Origin: Todiramphus chloris collaris
Lineage: Eukaryota > Chordata > Aves > Coraciiformes > Alcedinidae
Assembly (NCBI GenBank): GCA_025345505.1
Contig: JANVCC010000026.1
Location: 638,873-702,872 of the forward strand
Reading direction: 5' to 3'
Length of the DNA stretch: 64,000 nucleotides
The stretch's first letter is position 1; every line of letters starts with the position of its first letter. Positions 47,901-62,900 of this stretch are shown here, one piece after another. The translations under genes and the position numbers were made by a program. Under the pieces are notes generated by a model. That model was not told where the DNA came from. It saw nothing but the letters and a program-made list of their open reading frames with translations, and ran no database searches.

Positions 47901-50900
47901 ATAGTCAAAGCATTATGTTCACGGAATATTCTACAACTAGAAAAGCATCTGCTCCATTTGTAAGCATGTCATAAATATTCCTATCATTGTTCATATTACT
48001 CTGTAATACAGAACAGCCAGGGAAATGACATGCCAGAAATTCTCAGTAATTTCCTTTTGGTCCACTTAAGACAATAAAAAAGACTTGTCATATCTATTTT
48101 AGAATCTTTCCTCTATGACAAGTTTTTCTCGGGAGGATGTGTTGGGTTTTTTATTTATTTTGGTTCATTGTTTGTTGTTTTCTTTAAATTGCCCCGGGTG
48201 TTACTTTCATGCTAAGAGCAAAAAAAACAATGGAGTAAGAAACAAGCAATATTCTTTTCACTGACTTTTGGACCGGGATGACCCATGTCACCAGCTGGGC
48301 CCGTTGACCCTGGTACACCATCCGCCCCTCTGTCACCTTTGCTGCCTTTCATGCTGGGAGTGGAAAGACCAGGGGGCCCTGGAAAGCCTGGAGCACCTGT
48401 ACAGAAACAGCAGAGTGAGTAAAGGCCACTGCCAACAGCTCTTCACAGACATCACACGTTGTGCAGTACAGCACGCAGCGGCTCCGTAATGCTTCTACTC
48501 ATGTTCACCACCTCAGTGATTCCTATGGAAATACACCTGGTTTGGTAAAAAATCAACAGATTTTTCATGGCCTGCTAAGTTAACCTGAGATCAGAGCCGA
48601 GTTCTGGCAGGACTCAACATCTCTACAGCTTTCTGAATATCCTCCAGCTGTAGTTATGCCTCTACTCACAGAATCATTTAGGTTGGAAAAGAACTTTAAG
48701 ATCCTTGAATCCAGCACTGCCATGCCCACAACTAAACCATGTCTCTAAGTGCCACCATGTCAACACACTCATGCTACCTCACATCTTTAAAGCTGGATCT
48801 CAGCTGCCCTACAGGCCATGTGGGAAGAAAGCAAAATAATGCAGTGGAGTGGACTGCAAAGCTTAGTGTTACTGTCATTTCCATCACGGCGGTGTTCGCA
48901 CACGGTGTTGTCACAGAGGTAACACTGCACTAACTGGTAAAGCAACTACCTGCTTAATTATGAAGCTGTCTTGGGGGAAGGCCCCTTTCAACCCTGAGTT
49001 TCAGACAGGCTGAATTCTGTTTTCTGTTATCAGTGTATCATTTCAGAGAAATAAGGAGTTACAACAACATACCTGGTCTTCCCTCTGCACCAGCAACACC
49101 TCTGTTCCCTTTCTGGCCAGTAACTGCCATGCCTGTTGAGCCTTGAAATCCAGGTAACCCCACCAAGCCAGGAGGTCCAATGGGTCCTTGATCACCTTGA
49201 TGACCTTTCGTACCTGGTGGCCCAGGAAAACCAGGCAGTCCCATGTCCCCTTTGATTCCTGCAAAGTGTAAATATTACACATGGGAGAGCTGGTGGGGTG
49301 GAAAATGATGTGACCACATAGAGCAGGTACATTTACTATACCCAAAGGTGGACTTGAGCTTTTGTTTTCAGTATGAAGCCCCCAAAGCCATCTTGCTACC
49401 ATGAAGCAAAACAGTTGTGAGAAGAAAGGGCTTGCACACACCACTCTTCCTTCTTTTTTAATCTTTTTTTTTTTTTTTTTCCCTTTTAAAAACTCCATTT
49501 CAGAGATTGCTCACACAAAGGAATAGACTTGAGAGAAGGGTAGAAAGACCAGAGCAGGGAATATTTCTTGATGCACAAGCAGAAGAAATCTTCTTTGAAC
49601 AGCAGAAGAGATGTTTATTTGAACAGCAGAAGTGTCAATTCCTTTTAAATTAAATTGCAGCCAAAAGCATCAATATGAGTACGACAAAATACAATCAATG
49701 GATTTCTACCAGTACTAAAAATGCAATGCAAAACCTAAAAAACGGGAAGAGTGCTCTCAATCAACTGTTCAAGATAAAAGGAGATTAATAAAATTAAACT
49801 GCAATTGCTGCAGTTTTCTTACAGTATGCTCAGTATTCATCAGCATCTCTTTTCATTAGAACACACTCTGTCCATCAAATTATGTACCAAAAACAAATCT
49901 CAGAGGCTCTGGAATGTGTGTATCACCTTCACAGAGCTACAGAAATCAGCATCTTTATTTCGCTTTCACAGCAACCTGAACTTTCCTAGCAATAACTGCT
50001 GGCATTTACTGTATAGCACCAAATCATGGATCAGAAGCATAGAATTGATCCTGATTTCCTCTGACACTTTTAGTGCTATTTCAAGCATCCAAAAGCAGGA
50101 AGGGACTTAAAAGATGAAGGTGATGATTCCAGTACTTAAAAATGAAGCTCTTCTTTCTGAAAAGACAACTCACCTCTACGACCAGGAACACCCTGATGGC
50201 CAGGGATTCCTCTCCCCGGTTCTCCTAGAAAAAATTAGGTCACATCATACTCCAAGTCCTCAATAACTGCTAGAAAACATCACAGCTGTCTAATATTTCT
50301 TACATTTATTCAGAGTTTACTGCATTAAAAAGCAGGCTTTAGTTATATGTAAAATATAATTTATTGTTTCCATTTCTTCTATCCAGAAAGACAAATTAAT
50401 TCTGTAAGTTTTTCTTTACAGTAGGAACTGTTATTGATCAATCATATCTGAGGTACATTCTACAATAATAAGCTTTGCCTTTTTTCAGAGGGAAAAAACG
50501 GAATAAATATCTGCATTTAAGTTATCTGCTAAGAAAAACAGAAGAAGAAATGTAAATACCTAAAAAAACAAACCCCTTAACAGCAGTTACTTCAAACTCA
50601 ATATGAAAAAACCTGACTAAATACTAGGAATACCTTCTCAGTATCCTCTTTACACTAACATGCAAAGAAACATTTTCACTGTAAAATACAAAAGCACTTT
50701 CTATCAAAATTAAATCTGCCTATGGATGTTGATGACATCGGGAGTGATGTTTAAATTAAAGGTTTTACAACCCAAGGGCCAGGTCATGGAAGCTTTCACT
50801 ATTCATGGAATTCAACACAGTGATTCTTTTGGTCCTATTTCCATGTGAGAGAGGAGACTCCTTTAAAAAGATTTTGGTTCTTTTCATCTCTTTGAGACTA

Positions 50901-53900
50901 AACACATAAGAACTGTTAATAGGAATATTCTGGCTTTTGGAGACATTACTGGGTTTAGGTGACATTATGAGAAATCCCATGTGTAATGGAGCAGTGACAT
51001 CTGGATTTGGGTTGTTGACAGCATGTCCAAAAATGACACAGAAAAACTTGGGAACTGTAAAAGTGAAAAGCCTTCTACTTATAAACTTATCTTTGACTCC
51101 ACAGAGGCTCATTATTAATCCTTGTCAGTTTAACTCGGGAAAAACAGAGCTGTAAAACAGAACGAGATGTTCCCCTGTGTTACCTGGGTCTCCTTTTCCT
51201 CCCGGGGCACCAGGCATACCATCCTGACCTTGATTTCCTCTTTCACCAACAAGTCCACTCCTTCCTGGGGCTCCAATGGCACCTGTGAATTATAAGGGAC
51301 CACGATATCAATTTGACTTCTATTATTTTGCACGTCCCCCTTTATTAAAGTGTAATTCCTTCATCTGCTTCAAAGATAGCTGCAACTGTCTTGGTTTGTA
51401 AACATTTGTAAAGAGAAGCATATCATTTTTATTGTGCTCACTGGACTTCAATGGATTTAACACTCCCACTGTTTTCACAGGCAATAACCTCCTGTCTTTC
51501 AAAGACATTTTTGGACCCTACCTTTGATTTAACCCATGCTGGTGGGAATCCACACAGGCAGTGTGGTTTCTCTTCCTGTCTTTATTACAAATACAGATTC
51601 TGATCTTTGCAAACTCTGCTGTACGTCAGTGCAAGTTCCCTAAACTCTACAAAACCACAACGTGACAATTTTGATGAGGATTTCTGAATGTAAGAGCATT
51701 CACTGCTCTTTTTGAGGATACTCACTTCAATAAGTCTGCACTGCATATCTCTCTGTTGCTGCACATTTACACACTCTGCCTTAGGTATATTCTGAATGGT
51801 TTGATCTTTTCTGTTTCTTTAACAACCAACCACAACTCTGTCCCCTCTTTCCACTCCAATTAATTTTCTTCTTCTTCTCATCTATCTACACCTTAGTTTA
51901 TTATTCTCTTTTGAGAGGCAGAGCAAGCCTTTCGTACAATCGTGTGGATATTGCATCTTGAGACCTCACAATGACAAAAAAAAAAAAAAAAACAAAAAAG
52001 GGCAAAACAAAGTTCACACTTTTGTCTTGCCTCAGCTGAGCTGGTAACATTGCAAACAGGCTGTTAAAGACCATAGGTGGGACCAGAGGTGGTAACCAAA
52101 GCCTCAAACCTACATCAACAAAGACTGCAATTGCATGAGTTACATACTAAAAAGTTCAGAACATCAACTGCCTCTTTACGAAGGACATAAGCAAAGAGGG
52201 GCAGCGGTTTGGGAGAGATGCTCTGTACCATACCAGGAGGGCCTCGAATGCCCTGTTGTCCTGGGCGGCCCTGCTGTCCTTTAACACCAGTATCTCCAGG
52301 AGGTCCAAGCTCCCCTGCAAGATGAAAGAGTGTGGGAGAGGAGTAAAAACATTATCAGTAGGCCCAGACTCAGTCTGGGAACTATGCTATCTCTGCTTCG
52401 GAGAGCTGCGAGAGATCTCTAGGTCACATAAGGTCTCTGGGCTGAACTGACTACAAAGAAGCTGGATTACAGCAGCTGGATATAAACATGCCACCCCACA
52501 GGCACCTTCTGTAGTTTACTGAGAAATTATCTTCTAGAAGCATGTCAACATCTCACCAGCCCTCCACAACAAAACATACCTGGGATTCCTGCACCTCCAC
52601 TGTCCCCTCTCATCCCCTGTACTCCCGGTACTCCCATGTGTCCTGGAGGACCTTGGGATCCTTTTTCTCCTTTGCTGCCCAAAAGCCCTGGGGGGCCTGG
52701 ATCTCCCTGAGAAACAGCATGTTGCACACAAAGAGGTGAAGAATCACAGGACATTAAATGCATGACATCCCATATTTGAACAACAGGAAAAGCACTTGTG
52801 ATTTTGAAGGTTAAGTAAGTGCAATCATGGTTCATTATCAGACAAAAATCACAGCAGGCTAATATGAAATCTTCTCAGAATATCACTGGTCCCTTAGACA
52901 CAGCTAGGAAAAAAAGATCTTCCTTTAATCTGTACAAAGCAACTTCAGACTTCAGATGCTTTTGCCAGCGCACAGGCTTCCCTACACTTTTATTCTAACA
53001 GCTCCTCTTTCGATCCAGACATACACACCTTACACAATATGCAGCTAAACAACATACTGAAATGCATATTTTTCCCTGACTCCCCACTGACTTCCCCAGC
53101 ACTGATCTCGTGGTGGCTACCCAGCTAATACAGAAAAGAACCAGATTATTTAGACAGCTTCTAGGAGTTCTAGTACAGTTTACAGCCTCAACCACATACT
53201 TCAGCCAATCGTATATGTAAGACTCCCAGCTGTCCAACAACCAGAGTATGTGGAGTAAAACCGTGTCCAATTGACCTAAATTAAAATATACTGTTTTTTT
53301 CTTAGCAATATGTATTACTGACCATAATATATACTGAATGTAATACAAGTTGCTAAGAGAAAAAAACAACTAGACTGTCAAAAACCCACAGTACAATTTT
53401 AGATTACAAAACTTGCACATTTGCTAAGATACTTCTGCTGATGGCTTTTTAAGTGCAAGTCCTTGTTCCTAATGGATGAGCAACTTTTACACAAAGTTAT
53501 TTCCTGGATCTTTCATCTTTACAGTAAGAACTTATTGCACCAAGAGAAAAATGAAATATAACAGACTCAAATTTCTCCTGAGTAATGCCACAATAGAATT
53601 TTCCTATTTCTTATCACTAACAAATCACCTGCTCCTGCAAACTCTGCAGCTCTTGCTGACATGTTGTTCTGCTTCTATATCAAAGCCTCCATTTATTGAC
53701 TAATATGACAATGTTTCCATTGATTTTATACCTTTGGACCTGGTTCTCCTGGAGGCCCAGCAGATGGGTACCCAGGATCTCCTTTGTCACCTGGAAAGCC
53801 ACCATAGCCTGGTGGACCAGGGTCACCTGATGGTCCTGGAAAGCCTGGAGATCCCTTCTGTCCTTTTGGACCTGGGAAAACACAGATACTGATACCATTC

Positions 53901-56900
53901 TTAAAAGGATCATAATGATGCACTGCTCCTCCTGGCTTGTGAACTACTGTTTGTATATTCAGATATTCATTCTTCAAGTAACTCACAGAGCCAGTGATTT
54001 TATTTCTAAACACATTAAAAAGAGGTTCTTACATGAAACAATATATAAATTAAGGAAGTTATATTTCACTTAGAGGGAGGGAGAACTGCACTCTGCAAGT
54101 CAAGCAAATGCTGGGGTGGTGAGAAGTCTACAGGTACTGCAAAGAATAAATCCCAGTCTAAATCTCTCTGATGAGGAAAGGCTGAGAGCCCTGGGGCTGT
54201 TTAGCCTGGGGAAGAGAAGCCTGAGAAGGGATCTTATTAATGGTTACAAAGATCTGCAGGGTGGGGGTCAAGTAGAAGGGGCCAGGCTCTTTTCAGTGGT
54301 GCCCTGGGATAAAATGAGGGGCACTGGTCACAAGCTGAAACACAGGAAATTCCACCTCAACATGAGGTAAAAGCTTCTTCACTGTGAGAGTGACAGAGCC
54401 TGGAACAGGCTGCCCAGAGAGGTTGTGGAGTCTCCTCCACATGGAGAACCATTCTGTGGTTCTATGATTCTAAATATCATGTAGTGTGCTGACAGTGACA
54501 GCTCAGATCTGTGCAAATGCTTCTCTAGAGCACTAAGAATTTGTAATATGGCTTGACAGAAAATGACCTGGAATTCCCATGTCCCCTTTGCTTCCTGGTG
54601 CACCCGGGAATCCTTGTCCTCCAGGAAGCCCTGGAAGACCCATAAATCCTTTGACACCTGCAAGGTAAGAAGTAAGTGTCATCTTCACATGTTTGCTTTA
54701 GACACTGACTGGCAGAGCTGTCATGAACACAGAATCCCCTACTGCACACCCTGGCATGATTGTTTGTTAATCTGTTTTATAAATCAACATGGAGCCTCTT
54801 GCCCCAGACGCAGATAAAATTATCATCGCTGTTGTCAGAAAGTCAAGGAAATAAGAAGCACTATACGTATCAACATGAAAATGATGGTTTGTGACCGCAG
54901 TGACTTCAACACACACACTCCATACCTGGTAGACCAGGTATTCCTTCAGACCCATCATGACCTGGGGGACCTTGCACACCAGCATCTCCTTTTTCTCCTC
55001 TAAGACCCATTCTTCCTTGAACTCCTAAAACAAAGTTTCATTTTAAAAACACATTACAAAATCAACATCTTAAAATAGAAGTGTTTATGTAAAGTTTAAA
55101 GTTTTGTAACTAACTCTGCAAAGCTAATGAAGCAGAAGTGAGGCAGAGGATTTTCACTCTGTGAGCACACATAAGCAAGACACCAGCTCACAGTTAATGC
55201 CTTCTGCATCTCACATACGGAGACGAAAGGAACTTTCAGAAAGCTTCCAGAGGAAAAGGTCTACACAAAAAGCCACACAGCACTAGTGAAGCACAAACAA
55301 CTCATACATGGAGAGTCTTCATTAATTAATTTAAAAACCAAATTCATTAATTAAAAACCAAAAGAATTCTTCTGAGCAGACTCAGTTTCTTTGCAATCCA
55401 GCAGCTAGTTGGTAAGTGCACCCATTTCTGTGCTCACAGGCCACTAAATGTGCAAAGCCAAGAATGCACAGCATATATGTGTATAGGCCTCCTAGTATTA
55501 CTGACACATTATTACCGTTTTAACATTACAATAAGAGGGTTTTTTAAGGAATCTGGACTTGTTAAAATGGAAATAATTTATTTACATGTTTTAGAGTCCA
55601 GTGGAACTGCAACAGATGACAACCCTGAGCAGTTTTGCGTGACAGAACAATAAGTGGGTGTACCTTTTAAGCCTCGTTCTCCTTTACTCCCAATACCAAC
55701 CAAGGTCTCAGACGGTCCAGGAAAACCTTTATCACCTGGTTCACCTTGTGCTCCAGGAAACCCTTTTCTTCCCTTTAGTCCTGGGAAGCCAGAAGAACCT
55801 GCAAGAAAATATAATGAAACTCCCTGAAGAAACCTGCCTAGATGATAGTGTAAAGGAAGCAACAAAACTCCTGTCTTCAAGGGCAACTACATATACAAAC
55901 ACACATTCCAAATCCATGACCTAAACTATCTTCTTAATTACTTGAGTCATCAATAAAACATCTATGAGCACAGGTTATGGCAAGAGATGGTGTTTCTTTT
56001 TACTGAATAGATATATAATCTTTTATCTGTTCAATAGATACAGCAATGATATTAGAAGCATGAATGGGATGGACAAAAACAGAGCAAAAAAAAATCTGCT
56101 CTTTAGTTAGCAAATTGCCAGCCACTTCAAGATGGACCACAAGACTTCTCAGCATGGAAGTTCCTATATTCTAATTAATAATGAAGGCAGACACTATGGC
56201 CACTTGCCTCTGAGACCCGGGTTGCCTGGTCTTCCAGTCATGCCAGGGGGTCCAGGAAATCCTAACAGGCCCATTATGCCTGGCTCTCCTCTTGAGCCTG
56301 TGGGATTGGAGCAATAGGAACATCTTAGTTAGTGCTTGGTCAGTGAAACAGAACATCACTTCATAGAACTACACGTGTCTGTCAGCTAAGGGTTTAATTG
56401 CTTATTTGAGGGTACAACTCCCCTCAAATGACATCAGAAGTCTAGGTTTGCGTAATGGAGACAAGTGCTACATGTTTATCATTAGTTTTACAGGTTATAT
56501 ATATAAAAAGGTATGTACCATCTCATCTCCATGGAATAACAAAGGATTTGATAGTAATGAAAAAGCTTTGTCAGAGATAAGAAGCATTATATAACCAAAT
56601 TCTTTTGTTCTACAAATCAAACTTCACCACATTTCTGAAAACAAAACAAAACAAAACAAAACAAAACAAGCCATAGGGATTTCCTACCTAATTTAAACTT
56701 AGCTCTGTGTCAGACTCAAGATCTGAGGTTGCTTTTTAAGAAAAAGAAGAGAGCATTAACAAGCTCTCCATTTAAAAAGGGACACTGAGTAAGAACTAAG
56801 CACTTTACGCTTCCCTTACTCTGGGGAGTTGCTCTCTGTCAAGTATTTCACGTCCTACTGCAAGGACATCACTGCACAAAAGCCAAGGTGAGGCAGCCCT

Positions 56901-59900
56901 TGTTCTCAGAACTGTTAGACAAAATTCAGTGCTGTGTCATATCAGCTTCAAGATACGATCATCATTTAGGGAATGACCTTTTATTTGTTTTCCATATATA
57001 ACCCAGTGATAGATGAAAGCTGCTGATGGAAAATATTTCAGCAGCTTTGGTTTTGAAAAGCACGACTGGCACCTTTTTGTACAGACTGACTTAAATTTCT
57101 ATGTCAAAACAAGTAAATTGGGGAAATCATACCTGGCATACCAGAGACTCCTGGCCTTCCAGACTGTCCCTTGGGACCAGGTAATCCTGTATTTCCCTGA
57201 AGACCTATCAATCCAGGTTCCCCAGGCTTTCCATAGATTCCCGGGATACTCAAACCAGGAGGACCCAGTTTTCCTTTTGAACCTTGCAAACCTCTTTCTC
57301 CTAAAAAAAAGACATGACAGTGTAGTACGGCACGTCTGCCTGGAAAATAAACCTTCCTCTCTATCTCATCATCACGGGTGAGACATTCTTCTTGGACTCT
57401 GCCTGTCTGAGGGTTAAACATCGGATCTGCAAGACAACATACACATTCAGGAAATCTTAAAAGAGTTGTAGGTTGTTTGCTTTTAAAGGGGGAAAAAAAA
57501 TGGTGAGAGTGGACACTTCTGTTCTTTCTCAGGAAGAAGAAGAAAAAAGTAAACACGAAAATAATCACCAACTCTGCATTCTCTAAAAAAAAATTAAAGA
57601 TTAAAAAATGAAACCACCTTGTGAGATCATATATAGGAGAAGGACTGCATGGAGTACCTGACTGTGTTTCTTTTGCAATGAAAATCATATGCAGTGTATG
57701 CAGGTACCTTTGAGCCCCTAAACTGTTTTTCTACCTATCTTAGCTCTTCCTCTCTTCTCTTCCTTTATCAATTGCACTGCAACAAGCAATCTAAGTTCAG
57801 CCCACATAGGAGATGTGACTGAAACATCCTTCTTCCTGCAGAATTTGGGACAGTTTGTGGTTACTCTTTACACTGAACAATGGAATCTGAATCAGGCCCT
57901 GTGTTTCCTCCCATCTGCACAAAGTGCATCTTTCACAGAATCACAGAATCATTTAGGTTGGAAAAGACCCTTGGGTTTATCGTGTCCAACCATTATCCCT
58001 ACTCTACAAGTTCACCCCTAGACCATATCCCCCAACACCACATCTCAGCAATGCTTAAACACTTCCAGGGATGTCGACTCACCCACCTCCCTGGGCAGCC
58101 CATTCCAATATCTCACCACTCTTTCCATGAAGAATTTTTTCCTAGTGTCCAGTCTAAACCTACCTTGTCTCAGCTTGAGGCCATTCCCTCTTGTTCTGTC
58201 CCTAATTACCCGAGAGAAGAGACCAGCACCAGCCTCTCTACAATATCCTTTCAGGTAGTTGTACAGAGTGATGAGGTCTCCCCTCAGCCTCCTCTTCCTC
58301 AAACTAAACAGGCCCAGCTCCTTCAAACGATCCTCATATGATCTATTTTCCAGTCCCTTGACCAGCTTCATTGCCTCCTCTGCACCCGCTCCAGCGCCTC
58401 GATGTCTCTCTTGTACTGAGGTGCCCAAAACTGGACACAGTACTCGAGGTGAGGCCTCACCAGTGCTGAGTACAGGGGGACAATCACCTCCCTACTTCTG
58501 CTGGTCACACTGTTTCTAATCCAGGCCAGGATGCCGTTGGCCGCCTTTGCCATTTGGGCACACTGCTGGCTCATATTTATTTGCCTGTCTATTATAACCC
58601 CCGGATCCCTCTCTGCCAGACAGCTCTCCAACCACACTGCTCCAAGCCTGTAGCTTTGCATGGGGTTGCTGCGCCCAAGTGCAGGACCTGGCACTTGGCC
58701 TTGTTGAAACTCATACCATTAGCAGTGGCCCAGCGATCCAGCCTGAGTCTCTCTGGAGAGCCTCTCTATCCTCATGCAGATCGACACACCTGCCTAACTT
58801 GGTGTCATCTGCAAATTTATTGATGGTAGACTCCATGTCTTCATCAAGATCATCAATAAAGATGTTGAATAGAAACGGCCCCAGCACTGAGCCCTGAGGA
58901 ACACCACTTGTGACCTGGTGCCAGCTGGATTTAGTACCATTGGCCACTACTCTCTGGGCCCACCCGTCCAGCCAGCGCTTGATCCAGCAGATCGTATTCT
59001 CATCCAGGTCACAACCAGCCAGTTTTTCCATTAGAAATCTATGGGGAACAGTGTCAAAAGCCTTCCGGAAGTCCAGGTAGACCACATCCACAGCCTTTCC
59101 CTCATCCAGTAGTCGGGTCATCTTGTCATAGGAGATCAGGTTCATCAGGCAAGATCTGCCTTTCCTAAACCCATGCTGACTGTCCCTGATCGACTGGTTG
59201 CCCTCTATATGGCTTGTAAGAGCACTCAAGATGACCGGCTCCATGACCTTCCCTGGTACCGAGGTCAGACTGACAGGTCTTTAGTTACTTGGATCCTCCT
59301 TTCTGCCTTCTTGTAGATGGGTGTCACATTTGCTAACCTCCAGTCCATTGGGACCTCCCCAGTTAGCCAGGACTTCAGATAAATAATGGAAAGTGGTTTG
59401 GCAAGCACGTCCACCAGCTCTTTCAGCACCCTTGGGTGTAACCCATCTGGTCCCATAGATTTTTGTGCATCCAAGTGCGCAGAAGGTCCCTGACCACCTC
59501 CTCTTTAATCATGATAACCTCATTCTGCTTTCCCTCCCTGTCTCCCAGCTTATGAGGCTGGAGGTCCAGGGGATAGCTCGTTCCACTACTAAAGACTGAC
59601 GCAAAGTAGGCGTTGAGCACCTCAACCTTCTCCTCATCCTTTGTTACTAAGTTTCCCTCTGCATCCAATAAATGATGGAGATTTTCCCTAATTCTCCTTT
59701 TGTTGTTAATGAATTTATAGAAACATTTTTTATTATCCTTAACAGCCATAGATAGGTTGAGCTCTATCTGCACTTTGGCCCTCCTAATCTTTTCCCTGCA
59801 TTGCTTTGCTACATCTTTACAGTCTACATAAGAGATCTGTCCTCTCTACCAAAGGTCATAGAGTCTCCTTTTGTACTTGAGGTCCAGACGAAGGTCCCTA

Positions 59901-62900
59901 TTTAGCCAGGCCAGTCTCTCTCCCCATCTGCTTGTTTTTCAGCAGGTAGGGACAGCCTACTCCTCTGCCTTGAAGACTACTCTTTTGAAGTATGTCCAGC
60001 CTTACTGGACTCCTATATCCTTCAGCACAGCCTCCCAAGGGACTGTGTCAATCAGTCTCCTGAACAAGTCAAAGTTTGCCCTCCAGAAGTCCAAGCTGGT
60101 AGTTTTACTAAGCCCTCTCCTTGCTTCCCTAAGGATTGAAAACTCAATCATCTCATGATCACTGTGCCCTAGACGGTTTCCAACCTTTACTTCTCCCACA
60201 AGTTCTTCACTGTTCGCAAGGAGCAAATGGACTTGCATTTTCTCACATACTATCCTGTAACCAATAGCCAAAACCAACTTCAGCTCTGCCAGGCCATTGG
60301 AAGGCAGAAACAAACCCCAGAGCCCCCCAGCCAAATGGTACATTGGATTCAGAAGGTCCTACCTGGTGGACCTGTAGCTCCCAGGCCACCTGGCAACCCT
60401 GGCAGGCCAATAAGACATTCAGCAGGTTTCCCTGGAAAACCCGGATCTCCAGGAACTCCAGGTGGGCCACGATCTCCTAAAAGAAAGAGACTGGATTCAC
60501 AATGATTTACGTAGAAGTTTCAGGCTTTGAGTGAGAGAGTTTTGACTTGGCATTCCTTTCCTTAAAATAACTTGCTGTGCTCCTTTAGCTTGTTTGACAA
60601 CAGTACCTCTTAGGCCTTCATCACCATCATGTCCAGCATGCCCTGGTAGGCCTGGAAGTCCTGGAAATCCAGTATCACCTTTTGAGCCTGGAATGCCACG
60701 ACCTCCTGGTGAACCTGGTCTACCTGGCTCTCCAGGAATAACCATGCCTGGGTCACCCTGCAACAGAGGGAAATATAAACAAGCCACTACACTTTGCAAA
60801 TCAGCCCAAATATTTTCTCCACTGTGTGTTTAATTAACTTCTTTTAATAGGGTATGTTTCTCCATTCCCTGGGCATCTTTCATGTCATAATTTTTAATGG
60901 TTCCAATTCATCAGACGACTGGATGTCCCTTATTGACCAGATGCAGGTTCTATACCAGAGGAGTAATTTTTCTGGACACCTTTCAAACTGTGTCCCCTAA
61001 CTCTAAAGAAATCGCTACTGAGCAATGCAAGGCCCTTCTCTCCATCTGGCCTTCACTGCACTGTGATGCTTGCTGCAGCTGGGAAAAGCTTCAGACCTGG
61101 ACCTGAAAATCTGTTTGAAGACTGTGCAAATACAGCTTTTCCTTTATTTTTATATGACAGATTTTTATCAAAAGATTTATCTACATAGCCAAGGCCAGCA
61201 CCCAGATACGTTTCGGAATACTCAGTTAATGTTTTTTTTTTAATCATTCTTCTGAACATTGTTTTCCATGAAGACTGTTTTAATCACAAATGTCCCAAGT
61301 CTACTTCCTGAATGAAAAGTTTGAATTATGTTTTTCTGGCTGACTGAACTGTGGGTTGTTTGGAGTACTAGCTCTGAGCACTGGCAAATCAAGATGGTCA
61401 CAAAGCAGGTCAGCAGAGCTGAGCTTACATCAGTCACAGATGATACGCGTGGACCACGAAGGCCACTCCACATCCAGCTGCTGTGTGGCATCAAATAAAT
61501 AATAATGATTAAAAAAAAATTAAAATAAAGTCCACAACCTCAAACCCCACCCTTTGACATTCTTTCCTGTGTTTCTGACATTACATATGATATATGACGC
61601 TGTATCATTTTGGTGTTATTGTTTCGTTCAAATTCAGCTGACTCCAGAGCAGTCGAGGACCCCACCAGTACACAGGCCAGGAGGTTGGCTCTGTTCATCA
61701 GTGAGAGTGGCTGCAGTGGCACCTCCACCAGCACCTCTGCCAAGTATCTGCTTAATGGCAATTTCTGAACAGCCACTGAATAGTTTCTTCTTTTTTGCTG
61801 TAAGCAAGGCAGCACCCTCCTTGTGCTCTGAAAACTGAAGTACCAAAACATCCCCAACACTTGGAGTTCTGAAATCCTGTATCCGAAGTGAAAATTTTAG
61901 CTTGAGGCCCTTTTTCATATAAAGAATTTAATTTCATGGCTTGTGCATCACTGGTCAGGAAATATAGGAACTCCTGTATTCCTTACACTTCTTAATTACT
62001 GTTCTCAGTGTCACATTTAACGAACGGGACCTACGGAGAAGTCTGTGCTGGATTTCTAACCAAACCTTTTCTCCTGGTTGTCCCAGGTTTCCAGCTCGGC
62101 CTGGATCTCCAGTCTTTCCTTCACAACCTGGTGACCCTCTGACTCCTGCCAGTCCTTTCTCTCCTGCAAAGGGAACTCAGCATCAGTACAGACACCATGG
62201 TTAGCACCCGATTATACAGTTATCACACCATTTTACAGTGAGTGCTGGTGTGGATGCAGTTATGAGCCTCTGACACTAGTAGCTTACAGGAGCTGAAGAC
62301 AGCACCTTGATTTCAGAGTCAATGTGACTGCACCTTGTTCCTTGCACACTCACTCAACATTGACTCTAACACTGCTTGGTTACTTGCTTCAAATCAGTTA
62401 AAATGGTGGGATTTGTTTTTTTTTTGTTTGGTTGGGTTTTTTTGTTTGTTTGGTTTGTGTGTTGTCATTATTTTGTTTCTGGTTTTGTTGTTGTAGTTAT
62501 GTGGGGTTTTTTGTGTGTGGTTTTTTTGGTTGTTTTTTTAGTGCAGCCATTCTGATGTCAGTTCCCTACTTTTTTCCTTAACAAGCAGCTTCATAATAGT
62601 TTTAATATCAGAGCTTGCTTTCCCCTTCCCCCCTCTCCATTTCCTGACAGGATGATGTGAATTTCTTAGTATTTTTAGTGCCCAAAGAGGGGCATAACTT
62701 GATGTGAGGAACATCCAAATTCACAGCATTCAAAGTGCTTTCTGTTACCTGCACACTAGAGCAGGGGTTGCGCTGTACAGAACCAAACCTGATTAACAAT
62801 GCAGAACTGACACTGACACGGCTCTGTCTCTGTAACACAAACCCAGGTGAAAAGGATCCATCTGAACTAAGTGTGGCACTCAGATGAACTGTACCTGTTT

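Noticed and set aside
58711..59244. 177-codon reverse transcriptase frame as a possible functional gene
   Set aside because: It is part of a 5'-truncated CR1 element whose neighbouring pieces lie in other frames.
60594..60833. Plus-strand proline/glycine-rich frames such as [17 protein letters not shown]
   Set aside because: These are antisense readings of COL4A3 Gly-X-Y exons (CCN/GGN symmetry), not separate collagen genes. The same holds near 56132-56317 and 60227-60505.
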